Origin: Grosmannia clavigera kw1407
Lineage: Eukaryota; Ascomycota; Sordariomycetes; Ophiostomatales; Ophiostomataceae
Direction of reading: 5' to 3'
Assembly (NCBI RefSeq): GCF_000143105.1
Contig: NW_014040837.1
Span: 1,612,001 to 1,676,000, forward strand
Length of the DNA stretch: 64,000 bases
The translations under genes were made by a program, and so were the position numbers. Positions 22,163 to 33,158 of the stretch are shown here, piece by piece; position 1 is the stretch's first letter; each line of letters begins with the position of its first letter. The notes beneath the pieces are model-generated. The model did not search any database. It was not told the origin of the DNA and was given only the letters and a program-made list of their open reading frames with translations.

Positions 22163-24447
22163 ATGGAGGCTCTCAAAGAGACGTTTAGCCGGTGCAAGGC
22201 TGAGACGAGGGTACGTTCAAGCGATCTTGTCGTTCCCTTTGAGCGGCGAGACTAAGCTAGCAATGACAGCAGTGGCGCCGTGGCTAATACGATGTTGCGT
22301 GGAAGCAGGCTGCCCTCGTCACCTATGTCACGGCTGGCTACCCGACGGCAGCAGATACACCGGAGGTGTTGCTGAGTATGCAGCGAGGTGGCGCGGACAT
22401 TCTGGAACTCGGTGTGCCGTTCACGGACCCGATCGCAGATGGACCGACGATCCAGACGGCCAACACGGTGGCACTGGAGAATGGCGTGACTCTGACGGAC
22501 ACTTTGCAGATGGTGCGGACGGCACGGGCCAAGGGCTTGTCGGCACCGGTGCTGCTGATGGGATACTATAACCCGATGCGTGCATACGGTGAGGAGGTGC
22601 TGATCCGCGACTGCAAGGAGGCTGGCGTCAATGGCTTCATCGTTGTGGACTTGCCGCCAGAGGAGGCGGCAACATTCCGGACGTTGTGCAGCGCAGGAGG
22701 GTATGTATTCTTGTATCTTCTATCCTCTTCTCTTCCCTGCTGACTTTCCAGTCTCTCTTACGTGCCGCTCATTGCACCGGCCACCTCAGATGCCCGCATG
22801 CGGATCCTCTGCCAGCTGGCCGACTCGTTCATCTACGTGGTCTCGCGGCAGGGCGTGACGGGCGCGTTGGGCACGCTGAATGAAAACCTGCCGCAGCTGG
22901 TAGCGCGCGTGAAGAAGTACAGCGGCGGCAAGCCAGCGGCGGTGGGCTTTGGTGTATCGACGCGCGAGCACTTTGTGTCGGTGGCGGGCATTGCAGACGG
23001 CGTCGTGGTCGGCAGTCAGATCGTGACGACGCTGCGCACGGCCACAGGCGACAAGCACAAGGCGGTCGAGAACTACTGCGCGTACCTGACGGGCCGGACA
23101 GCTACAGCAGTGGCCACGGCCTCGGCGGCAGCAGCAGCGGCAGCCGTGGCTCGGGCGGCACCCGAGACGCAGACGCAGACGTCGGCAGCAACAGCACAAA
23201 AGCTCGACAGCAACCTGGTGGCACAGCTGGCGGCACTGCACGACAAGATGCCAGACCGGTTCGGTCAATTTGGCGGACAGTTCGTGCCGGAGTCGCTGAT
23301 GGACTGCTTGTCCCAACTCGAGGATGGCTTCAACCAGATCCTGCACGACGACGCCTTCTGGAAGGAGTACCGGTCCTACTACGAGTACATTGGGCGGCCG
23401 GGCCACCTGCACGTGGCTGAACGGCTGAGTCAGCACGCAGGCGGCGCCCAGATCTGGCTTAAGCGCGAAGACCTCAACCACACAGGCAGCCACAAGATCA
23501 ACAACGCGCTGGGCCAGATTCTGCTGGCGCGGCGTCTTGGCAAGACCAAGATCATTGCCGAGACCGGTGCCGGACAGCACGGCGTCGCCACGGCCACGGT
23601 GTGTGCTAAGTTTGGAATGGAGTGCACAGTCTACATGGGCGCCGAGGATGTGCGGCGCCAGGCGCTCAACGTCTTCCGCATGCGCCTTTTGGGTGCAAAG
23701 GTCGTGCCCGTTGACGCCGGCTCGCGCACACTGCGTGACGCCGTTAATGAAGCCCTGCGCGCCTGGGTCGTCCACCTCGACACCACGCACTACATTATCG
23801 GCTCTGCCATCGGCCCACATCCTTTTCCGTCCATTGTGCGTACATTCCAGTCCGTCATCGGCGACGAGACCAAGGCCCAGTTCCAGGCTGCCCGCGGAAG
23901 GCTGCCCGATGCCGTCGTTGCCTGCGTTGGCGGCGGCTCCAACGCTGTCGGCATGTTCTACCCCTTCTCCCACGACCTCTCTGTTAAGCTGTTGGGTGTC
24001 GAGGCTGGCGGCGACGGTATCGATACCCCTCGCCACGCTGCCACCCTCGCTGGTGGATCTGCAGGCGTCCTGCACGGCGTCCGCACATACGTGCTGCAGG
24101 ACAAGAACGGCCAGATCCAGGACACCCACTCCGTCTCTGCCGGCCTCGACTACCCCGGCGTCGGCCCTGAGCTGGCCAACTGGAAGGACACCGGCCGTGC
24201 TCAGTTTATTGCCGCCACCGATGCCCAGGCCCTGCAGGGCTTCCGCCTGCTGAGCGAGCTTGAGGGCATCATCCCCGCTCTCGAGTCAGCCCACGGCATC
24301 TATGGTGCCGTCGAGCTGGCCAAGACCATGCGGCCTGACCAGGACATTGTTGTCTGCCTCAGCGGCCGTGGCGACAAAGACGTCCAGAGCGTGGCCGACT
24401 CCTTGCCTGAGCTGGGTCCCAAGATTGGCTGGGACCTGCGCTTCTAA
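22163..24447 (+). CDS. TRP5: Bifunctional tryptophan synthase (fused alpha-beta)
   Basis: Catalyses the last two steps of tryptophan synthesis: cleavage of indole-3-glycerol phosphate (alpha part) and PLP-dependent joining of indole to serine (beta part). Introns at 22211-22308 and 22701-22751 leave 2136 nt, 711 aa, close to the fungal family length. The alpha domain has ELGVPFTDPIADGPTIQ, with the catalytic Glu49 and Asp60 at exactly the bacterial numbers. An Ala/Thr/Gln-rich linker (about residues 255-300) leads into the beta domain. There GQFGGQFVPE, the PLP lysine in HTGSHKINN (about residue 395), AETGAGQHG, GGGSNA and LSGRGDKD are all present. It ends IGWDLRF. All key residues are intact, so the enzyme should be active. 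The gene is strongly GC-rich. Its place next to the metabolite-like region is probably incidental. The N. crassa equivalent is trp-3. Confidence 0.97.
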
Positions 24448-26528
24448 GTAAAGATCTAGGAGGGCTGGTAGTTGCAAAACGAGGCGCCGATGCAGAGGTT
24501 CATCTTGATGCATCTACCTATTCTGGGATTCAGAAAAGTGTGAGGCAATAGACTAAAGCATGTCTGTTAAGAATACGACTTCTTTAATTGAATAGGACTC
24601 TCAGGATCAACCAGTGTCATTTTAGCGTTGCAGTACACCCAAATATTCTGCCTGCGGGCTAACTCGCCTTCCGTCCCAACGACGGCTTACAAAATTGGCA
24701 TTTCCATCTGTCACAACTGATGCTATTGGCAGGGGTATCGGTGCACTGTATAGGGTCTGAACGGTGTGGCTGTTGAAGTGCGTGATGTATTAACTAGAAA
24801 GGAGTACATGGCGCACCTCCAATGGTGCAGAGATGTCACTGTGGCTATTCTCCACGTTTATCTATTCTGACCAATGAGAGGCCGCTCCGCTGACATTAGT
24901 CAGAACGGTCACAGTGCGCTCCATTCCAGAGCTTCACACCATCACCTCCCTCTATTGCCCTGCAGCCCTTGATTCTGCCCTTTGCCTCTCGATGATCTCG
25001 TTTGTCAATCTCTGGTAGTTTATTAGTGTTTTCCGGTGCCTGACTTGTGCGTGTAGCTGATTCTTACGGTCACAGTAGTGTGGCATTCCTGGAGAAATAC
25101 CCCTGTCAAAAATGGTGTTGAAGTTGGCGGATACCGTGGTACTCACCTCGTATAGACGGTTATATACTGTGGCTTCTACTCCGTGCACCACTAGTCTGCC
25201 GCGCAGGTTCTGCGCGAGCACCAGTGTAAGACCCGTACGGTAATCCTTGTGGGATATTCGTCCGGACCTTTTTTCACGTATCGTAGTAAGCTCTAAGGCC
25301 TTCAGAAGATCTAGTGATGATATTTCGTAGGGTGGTTGACTGAAGACCAGACTGTGCGCAATGTGCGCTCAGATCAGGGCTTCGTCTTATCTAGTGATCT
25401 GGGCGGCCGAGTTCAGGTTAGGTGACCTCGGGGAAATCCACAATACCTCCAGTTCTTCCTGCATCTAATCCTAGTCAGCAATTATGCTGTCGTCGTTCGT
25501 TGCTGGGGCATATTGATCGTACCGAGACTTGGTTGGCTCTGATGCGCTAAAACACGTGTTAGCCGAGCAGCCATAGGAAAAGGTACAAAAGTATATACTC
25601 GAAGACAACATGCTCGGATCTGCCGGCGTAAGACCTGTCATCAAAATTAGCATCCGAAGATAGCGATGATGAAAGCAGGATTGACGCTGAAGGTTATCAG
25701 GAAAACGTACAGCTACAACACGTCTGTGAGCCTGTGTTTTAGTAGGTTAGTAAACACTGTAGAACAAAACAGCATATGCCGTTCAGGGCAATCTTGTCAC
25801 TGTACTCTCAGGCTGGTACGCTTGATTGTCATAAAGGTCAGCTCTAACCATGTCGAGAGAATTAAAATGTAATACTCACCAGATCCTCTAGCGAGACAGC
25901 GAAAACAACTTCGTTCTATTGTTGTATCATTGTCAGTCGAGGTCTGCATAGCTATGTTTCCTTCGTCCTCATTTGTTCCATGGCTGAAAACTTGATGTTG
26001 GACTATAATGTTTTAGCATCTCGACCCTCAAATATTGTTGCTTCATTGATAGGGCGAAATGTGCACAGCAAACAACTCTCAGTCATATGTGGGCAATAAG
26101 AATCAAAAAGATATAAGTGGAAAGAGAAGTGGGATTTGATACATACTAGGTTGATATGTAGGTCGAACTGTGTAAAAACGGCTGTAGACGAACGACTGTG
26201 GAAGAAGAGAATAAAAGAATGAGAGACGCGGGGAAAACATGTTTGGGAGGATAATTCATATTCGTATTCAAGTTCGAAACTTCTTAACTTGGAAGGCACG
26301 ATTGGGCTCTTTCTGCTTGACTGTTGTTACATCGCTAGTAAGATACCAACACGTGATGCAAGTGTTCGGCAAAAATAGGCATGAATAATGACGGTGTAGG
26401 CTTGACTAACTCGATCATCACCTTGTTTTCCTATATTAACAGACGATCTCTCACACTCTGACCTGTTTTCTTATAAGGCCTTATACGTGCCAATATTGAT
26501 ATAACGAATAAACCAGAAGCTGAACGAG
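24448..26528. other. Intergenic; holds a diverged dispersed repeat
   Basis: No gene is recognised. 25159-25197 matches 7046-7086, and a weaker shared word (CAGATCAGGGCT) lies near 25371 and 7393, so this stretch seems to contain an old copy of a mobile or satellite sequence. The right end carries the promoter of the 2EXR gene. Confidence 0.45.
25159..25197. repeat. Second copy of dispersed repeat
   Basis: About 39 bp align with 7046-7086 with few differences (shared GTGCACCACTAGTCT and GCTTCTACTC). Confidence 0.5.
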
Positions 26529-27662
26529 ATGGCTTCTGTCAACGCACTTGTGGAGCGTCTTCAAGAAGCCAACACAGCGATACAAAAGTTGAATAAGGCG
26601 TTGATCGACTCGTACGAACTAGAATTCCCACGAACTTGTAAGAGCGCGCTTCGCGATTTTCGAGCTGATTCCTATGATATTTCCTTGATAATCAATAGGC
26701 TTGTACGTTGTGCAAAGATCATTCGCAAAAAAGATCTAGCAAGTCCATGCCTACGCACTGCAACAGCTGTGTCACCGCAGCCGATGAAAGAAAATTTTCG
26801 CCGTTTCCCCAAACGGCCACCTGAAATACGTCGTCTGATTTGGGAGGCAGCGTGCCTACCCCCTCCATGCCAGCACTTGGTAATGATCCTTGATCGGGCG
26901 CGAACTCTTTCGAAACAACAGGTCACGGAGCTAAAGTGGTATAATGCTTGGAGTGGCCAAGGAAGTGTTGGTCAGCACCATTTTTCCCCAATGCATGTAT
27001 GCGACCCTGCGGGATTGATTAATGCCCGGGGCGACCTAGGCTTATGGTTGGCCTGCCACGATTCACGTGAGGCTGCTACACACGCGTGTATAAGCGAACT
27101 TTCGAAAGATTTCGACACTGGGGCCGCCGTTGTTACACTTCAGAGGAACGAATATACACTTCAGTGCTGCGATAACCAGCAATATCCTGACTACGATGAA
27201 ATTATACGACACGGCCGGCGTGTCGGTCAATTCTACCGGGCGGCGCTTCAGTTCCAGGCGCTCTTACGCACTATGGACACCTGGGCGAAACATCACTGCC
27301 TCCCGATGGAGTATATGCTTCGGATGAAACCCTCAGATACGCTGACAGAGTTGCCACAAAGGCTGGAAGAAAAGGCACTGGCGGAGACACAAGTGCAAGC
27401 AGAGCTACCAGGCAGCAATATGACAGCGTATCAATGTGCTAGGCAAGATCCTAGCCGCTGTGCTACAGCTTCCTCTTCGAATCGCCATCGACGAGATCTC
27501 TGTGAGTCCTCCCAAAACTCGTCTCTCCAGCACAGTATGTACGAGGTAGACGAGAGCACATTCCGCATTAGGCTAGACGATGGCCCGTTGCCTGCGACAG
27601 CTCTAAGGCAGCTAAGGTCAGAGCTTCGCATGATGTATTTACTAGGGCTACTATGGGGTTAG
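26529..27662 (+). CDS. 2EXR-domain protein of unknown function
   Basis: Single-exon gene of 377 aa. Residues 1-75 are helical and charged (LVERLQEANTAIQKLNKAL), possibly a short coiled coil. The 2EXR signature follows: FRRFPKRPPEIRRLIWEAA, then a strand pair ending HLVMIL and the typical LWLACHDSREAA segment near residue 180. The rest is low in recognisable motifs and Ser/Gln-rich near 300-330. 2EXR proteins are numerous in ascomycetes, F-box-like at the sequence level and mostly without known role. There is no signal peptide and there are no membrane segments. The start is the first ATG after a TATA-like region. The frame is intact. Confidence 0.75.
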   Translation: MASVNALVERLQEANTAIQKLNKALIDSYELEFPRTCKSALRDFRADSYDISLIINRLVRCAKIIRKKDLASPCLRTATAVSPQPMKENFRRFPKRPPEIRRLIWEAACLPPPCQHLVMILDRARTLSKQQVTELKWYNAWSGQGSVGQHHFSPMHVCDPAGLINARGDLGLWLACHDSREAATHACISELSKDFDTGAAVVTLQRNEYTLQCCDNQQYPDYDEIIRHGRRVGQFYRAALQFQALLRTMDTWAKHHCLPMEYMLRMKPSDTLTELPQRLEEKALAETQVQAELPGSNMTAYQCARQDPSRCATASSSNRHRRDLCESSQNSSLQHSMYEVDESTFRIRLDDGPLPATALRQLRSELRMMYLLGLLWG

Positions 27663-28035
27663 CTGCTCCTCTTAGCATAGCCTGTCGTTGTTATATTAAA
27701 AATGATCTGTACGTTATACCAGTCGTGGCTAGAAAGTATGGCCTGAGACTCTTCTTATAAAAGGACGGGGATGGTAAGAGAAAAATTTACTAATATGCCT
27801 TACTTTCTGCTTTCTTTAGTCGCAAAATTACGGCATTTTTTTTCTCTCTTTTTTTTCAAGAACAGTACATTACGTGTTAGCATAAGATGATTTACAATAG
27901 TTATGGAGGAAGAGCGTATTTGTGCTTTCCACGCCAAAAGTAATTTAAGCGTAAAAGTAAAAACTCGTCTAACATATGACGTTCTGAGCTATGCCAAGCC
28001 AAATTTGTCTTTATCTAGATCAGGCCTGGGCCGTT
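27663..28035. other. Intergenic between convergent genes
   Basis: AT-rich 3' regions with T-runs (27836-27857); nothing else recognised. Confidence 0.5.
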
Positions 28036-29184
28036 TCATAATTTCTTCTTCTTTCCGTTCCTGTCCCCACTGCTAGATTTATCCTTTAGTGTCCTCTTGC
28101 AGCGCGCATCTGCCGCCAGGAGTATGCCAGAAAGTGCGGAAAAGGTAAGCACGACAAAGAGCCCGCTTGTCTCGATGGCGATGTACAGCCGTGAACGGTA
28201 TTGTAGCAGTGCATACATGGAGGCAGAGGCAGCCAGAACGGCAACGAGCAGGCCTGGCTGGCGACGGTCAACGGCGGCCCCCACGGCTGTGCAGAGCAGC
28301 GGGAAGATGCCCCAGATCGGATACGCCACGAGCTGCGACCAGGCCAGCAGGACAGCCGAGACACTGTCCTGCGTGAGAGCCCTTTCTAAGACTGCACGAT
28401 TGGCAGCGGCAGCTCCATCGACAGCTCCATCCCCAGCCGCGGACAGCAGCATTGACCCGACTGCGTAGGCTAGGGCACCTGAGCTAAAGACTCGTGTCAT
28501 GGCATACTCGATGCACGAAAACAGCCACAAGACCAGAACCATGGCCGCTGTGTCTTTGATTCGACGCATCACCGTGCGGGCCATCGCCGGATGGCCGCCC
28601 CGGGACAGCAGACCGATACCTCGCTGAACAACCGCCGCCAGGACGCCGTCGTCCGCCGCCAGGAGCAGCGAGCAACCGCCGCCGGCGACTACGTCCAAAG
28701 CCCGTTTCTGCACGCTGCTCTGCAGCAACCGTCGCCAGGAGGCCGTCACCAGCACCTGCTCCAAGAAGACATCTGGTCGCGCAAGAACCAGCCGCCAGTC
28801 CTCGCCCGCATTTGACAGCACGTAGTCACCCAGTTCTGGACATAGGGTTCGCCGCACCTGATGCAGCAGCACGGCTACTGCGAGATACGCAGCCCCTGAC
28901 GTACCACCACCGCGGAACATGTACGCCTGCATCATCGTCCATACTGGCGCCACAAGGCCCCGACCACTGCCTTTCTCGTCTAGTCCTGTAGAAACCGACC
29001 GGGCAATGCTGCATGCCGCCCCGGTCACTGCCGCGTCACATCCAGAAAATAGCAATGATGCCACCCTCGACATCTTCGTCGCCTCGTTGCCGTAGCAGTA
29101 CAGCCGCTGTCCGAGTCCGCCACCAAATGGTGCAAGGCCAACCCCTGTCAGAACCAAAGTTGGAATTTCAGTAAACGATGACAT
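28036..29184 (-). CDS. Predicted polytopic membrane protein, family not recognised
   Basis: The Met at 29184 (MSSFTEIPTLVLTGVGLAPF) is preferred over the upstream Met at 29298, because the extra upstream residues are basic and look like leader DNA. The product is about 382 aa. Hydrophobic segments appear near the N-terminus, in YLAVAVLLHQ, MVLVLWLFSCIEYAMTRVF, LAYAVGSMLLSAAGDG, LLAWSQLVAYPIWGIFPLL, LLVAVLAASASMYALL, and YIAIETSGLFVVLTFSAL. The C-terminal tail is Lys-rich (GDRNGKKKKL) and probably cytoplasmic. Coding sequence is GC-rich, in contrast to the AT-rich flanks. The long frame with consistent composition and membrane pattern supports a real gene. I do not recognise the family. Confidence 0.7.
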   Translation of the reverse strand: MSSFTEIPTLVLTGVGLAPFGGGLGQRLYCYGNEATKMSRVASLLFSGCDAAVTGAACSIARSVSTGLDEKGSGRGLVAPVWTMMQAYMFRGGGTSGAAYLAVAVLLHQVRRTLCPELGDYVLSNAGEDWRLVLARPDVFLEQVLVTASWRRLLQSSVQKRALDVVAGGGCSLLLAADDGVLAAVVQRGIGLLSRGGHPAMARTVMRRIKDTAAMVLVLWLFSCIEYAMTRVFSSGALAYAVGSMLLSAAGDGAVDGAAAANRAVLERALTQDSVSAVLLAWSQLVAYPIWGIFPLLCTAVGAAVDRRQPGLLVAVLAASASMYALLQYRSRLYIAIETSGLFVVLTFSALSGILLAADARCKRTLKDKSSSGDRNGKKKKL

Positions 29185-30002
29185 TATGCAGGTAGCCAGG
29201 CACCTGCGGGGGCGTCTGATCGGACGGGGGAAGATAGTGCTGCTGTGTTCTTTTATGTTCTGCTGCCTTTTCCCAACGCTTAGCGCGGTGCAGAACACAC
29301 GGGTGCTTAGTCATCTCCAACATTATAATCCAAAGCCTTCTTTTTCTAGTTCGGCAACAACTTCCTACATAGCACTCAGAGGCATATGGAGACAGACGAT
29401 AGTTCAAATACGTCACGATAATTGTGTACTCCGTATAATGAGCTATCTATTCGTATGGGGAATACATCTTCCAACAAGCACTCTTCGGCACATTTTCGGT
29501 CAGTTTTTTCAGCATCCTAGATGGTAAGATACAGTTTCTCCAACACCTGAGCTCCTGCTTCCGTCCTTAGAAGCAATCAGCTCTGCCTTTTTATGAACGT
29601 ACAAACTCGACCGCTACGTTTTATACGCACTATACCAGCCGTGGCATTCCCAAATAAGACCTTTCAGATAGACAGCCGGTGCAGAAAAGACAGAAAAAGA
29701 TAAACAAACGAATTCCCGGGAGGACCTGGGGCAGGATATCAAGCCAGTAGCAGAAGGACAAAATAAAATGCGAAGCAACACAACTCCTAGAAACATAGCC
29801 ACCAATCGTACAGAGGTTCTTGAGAGAACACCACGTGTCTGTCTGCCCCAAAATGACACATCCTATCTTACCAGCCAAACCCAACGCCATTTCCCGAAAC
29901 CGTAGGCCTCGGTTGGTATACTTACTCCCTCATATTTGGTTGAGCACTGCCAGGGCTGAGCATCTGGTCATTCCTGACAGACAAGCTGACTGTACGAGGC
30001 CA
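29185..30002. other. Intergenic, no gene seen
   Basis: Promoter side of the membrane protein gene and 3' side of the CM1 gene. One ACTCCGTATA word lies near 29429 and CACGTG boxes near 29833 and 30013. Confidence 0.5.
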
Positions 30003-33000
30003 CTAGCCCACACGTGCACGCAGGTTTGCCACACGTCCGAGGCCCAACCACTTCTTGCGCGGAGTTGTACCGACTGAAGCATTTGCATCGTCCTGCACTA
30101 CCTGCGGCTCTTGTGCCGGTGCCTGTGTAATGGCTGGTATCTGCACCGTCTGCACCTCCTCGTTTGCCCCAAGTACCATTTCTGGCGCCTTCAGGGCTGC
30201 ACCGCTGTTCCCGGCCTGTCCAGAAACTACCTCTGAGTTGCTTGAGGCTCCTCCTCGCCCGTTGCGTAAGATTGGCGGAGGTGTGGCGCTGCTCCGGCCG
30301 CCTTCGCCGTCAATCTCCCCCTTTCGCATCCTCGATGGCACACCTATCCCCGGTGCCAACGAAAATGTTGTCGCCGTTGCTGGTGCCGATGCTGGTGCCA
30401 ATGCTGGTGTCAGCTCATGCGACCCGGATCGGCGAAACAGGCTGAGAACCCGGTTCCGCGGCGTCAACCCTGATGTGGGAGGGTAGTGCCGCATTTTCGC
30501 CAACACCATCTGCTCCCCCAGCTGCCCGACAGCTAGAGATTGTGCCTTCTTTTCTGGGGCACTGTCTTCAGTAGCAGCGCACAGGCTCGCGCTTGCACCT
30601 CCCGCAATGGAGACTCGCACCGGAGACCGTCGTGTCCTCGTATTTGATACGCTTGTGCTCGGAGTGCCAGGGCCTGTGGATCCTGCTTGAGATGCACATC
30701 TTGAGTTAATATCCCGCAACGAGCCTGTCTGTGCATGCAGACTCGAACGCCGATTTGGCGGCGGTGGCGGTCCGCCGGGGATGGAGCCCACGTCATATGG
30801 CAGCGGTGAAGCAAGCAAGCCCCCGGCACCAAATAGCCCGCTCACTGGCGCCGGTAGAGAGTCGCCCAGCTTATCGAGGGTGTTTGAACTAGGCGCAGCG
30901 CCATCTGCAGCAGGCCCCGGGTAACCCTGTCCACTCTTTCCAAACATCTCGTTTGTCGACCAGCCGTTCACCGTCGATGGGAAGTGAAAGAGATCCGGTG
31001 ACACCTTCCCACCTCTCCGCGTGCGAGGAGCCAGGCCTGCAGGCCGCAGACTCTCGCGGAGCCAACAGTCCTGCATCGACGCAGAGTCGTTGCCATCGAT
31101 ATCCATGTCGTCGTCTGAGCTTTCCGAGTCTCCCCAGACGCTCCCTCGACCGTAATGCGACAGCGTGCTTTCATCAGTGGACCGAGGACGGGGCGGAACT
31201 TGAAGGCGGTCGTCAAAGTAGCCATTGTGCACACAAGTTTCGAAGCGTCGGCTATTGAAAGCCGAAGTCGATGACGGCTGTGGTGCCGCTATTTGCTGCT
31301 CGGAGAAATCCGCGATATACCGTGCACCCTCACTGGCACGCCTCGATGTGGTATGCCCGGAGAGAGAGACATAACCTGTCTCATTACTGATTCTGCTTCT
31401 CTCTTGAGACAAAGTATCGCTCGAGTTTTTGTACCTCCGGAGGGTCGACGTCGAGATTGTGTCAGGGGTAGGTGGTAGGTTATGCGGGTTCCCTGCACCT
31501 GCAAATGACGCATCTGTACGCACCCTGCGAAGATGATCTCGCTTTCCCCCAGATGTTGACTTGCCGAAGTCTCGCGCACGGAGCTGATGCGTAAGAGACT
31601 CGGGTTTCTGTTCAAGACCCTCATCGCTACTGGGCTGGGACGCGTCATCCATAGCCTGTAGCGACAATTCCATCTTCTCAAGGCGCTGCAGAGGAGAGTT
31701 CGTACCAATGTAATCCGTTTGCGAGCTCAGCCCCGCTGCGCCATTAGATGTTCGCGCCCTCGAGCTCGACCGCTGCTTTCTTAGTGTTGTCTCCGATACA
31801 GCGTCTGGATACGGCATTGTGGCCAGTGGTGTATGTGTTGCAGCGACGGGGGTAGACGCATGGTGAGACGGCGTCGAAGAATTTCTCGGAATATCGGCAG
31901 GGACACTGGACATTGATTGTTGCATAGATGCTGCGAAGGAAGACATCCGGGGCTCATTTTCCTTGCCGTAGATGCTGAGGAAGGAGCTCTCGCTCAATAC
32001 ACTGAGACTAGGACTTCCAACGCGATCAGCAACATCCAAAAAGTCACCTTCCGTGTTGTCCTCTGACATGCGCGGTAGGCTGATCAGACTGCCCAGATAC
32101 ACGTTGCGCAGGTTTTCCGTGTATTCGCTCCGCTCAGACAAAAAGCTTGGCATCCTATTTAGAGTGCGTCCTTCGTCAGGCTTGTGTTTCGGTCTCGAGG
32201 GATGGTCTGAAGGCGCTGATAAGTCTGCTGCAACATAGCGAGAAGCAGAAGACAATGCACGCCGAACACTTGGATTGGACACAAATAAATTGTGCTTTTC
32301 GACCTGGTGGACCATCTCCCGCTCGCGCAAGAGCTGCTCAAGCCGAGCTTCAAGGGCGATAATCATGCCAACAGCCTCCTCTACGGCCTTGTCCCTCATT
32401 TCCACTTCGGTGAGAAGCTTGTCGTTCATCTCCTCTGCTTCTCGCTTCTCGCGGTCGAGGCTCTCGCACTTTTCCTCCAGCCTGCTTTGTTTTTCCCTCC
32501 GGTGGAAGAGTTCGAGCTTGAGATCAAAGTTTTGTTTGTGGAGGGTGGTTAGAGTCTAGTGGAAAGCAAATTCTGCTGTCAGACGGACACAAGCTTTGAA
32601 GAGTGAGGGGCTTTGGCAATATGGTGCGCCTACCTGTTCCATCTCCTTCAGGCCGACACCTCCTTTCTTCTTGACAGACTCTCCGTTGCCTGTAATAGAC
32701 CGAGAACGCGCCGGAGAACCTTGGGAGGACCCAAGGTCAATAGAAGAAGTTCTATCGCCACTCATCCTGCTGGCAGACCGTTCACTCTCCACCTTTCTCT
32801 CTCGCAACAACCTCTCCTGGAGGTATGAAGAAGTGGCAAAGAGCTTGGGTTCTTCACTCAGCTCACGAGGAGGCCGTAGCCGTGGAGATCCGGTATTGAA
32901 CGGATAAGGAGCGGGCCGGGAGCTGATAGAACTCTGAAATCGGTGGGTGAGGTATGAAGCGGGCTCTAGCTGCTCTTGCTGTTGCAAATTTGGTTGTGGC

Positions 33001-33158
33001 GAGGGTGTGAGGTTTGATGGACGCCGATCCAAGTTTGAAGCCGCCATTCGACCATCAGATGCGATAAATGGGCTAGACCGTGACGAAGCGCGTGTACGAG
33101 AGTACGGATAGTGGTAGGCCCGCGGAGGGGAGAGTGACGTGGGTGAAGTAGCCTCCAT
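30003..33158 (-). CDS. Centrosomin N-terminal motif 1 (CM1) protein, microtubule-organizing
   Basis: Probable gamma-tubulin-complex recruiting protein of the Cnn_1N family (Mto1/Pcp1-related), acting at spindle pole body or septal/cytoplasmic microtubule-organizing centres; function is inferred from the motif. An intron at 32556-32633 joins GVGLKEMEQ to TLTTLHKQNFDLKLELFHRR, reconstituting the CM1 core around residues 165-200. A coiled coil continues to about residue 250 (EKREAEEMNDKLLTEVEMRD, ALEARLEQLLREREM). The N-terminal 160 residues are Ser/Pro/Arg-rich and disordered. The C-terminal 750 residues are also low complexity with Ser/Thr-Pro phosphosite-like stretches, ending PRKKWLGLGRVANLRARVG. 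The total is 1025 aa from Met at 33158 (MEATSPTSLSPP). The frame is intact. Confidence 0.82.

Noticed and set aside
22786..24129. 447-codon open frame antisense to tryptophan synthase
   Set aside because: GC-rich codon use on the coding strand commonly leaves a long antisense frame; the translation has no family pattern, while the sense strand is a complete enzyme.
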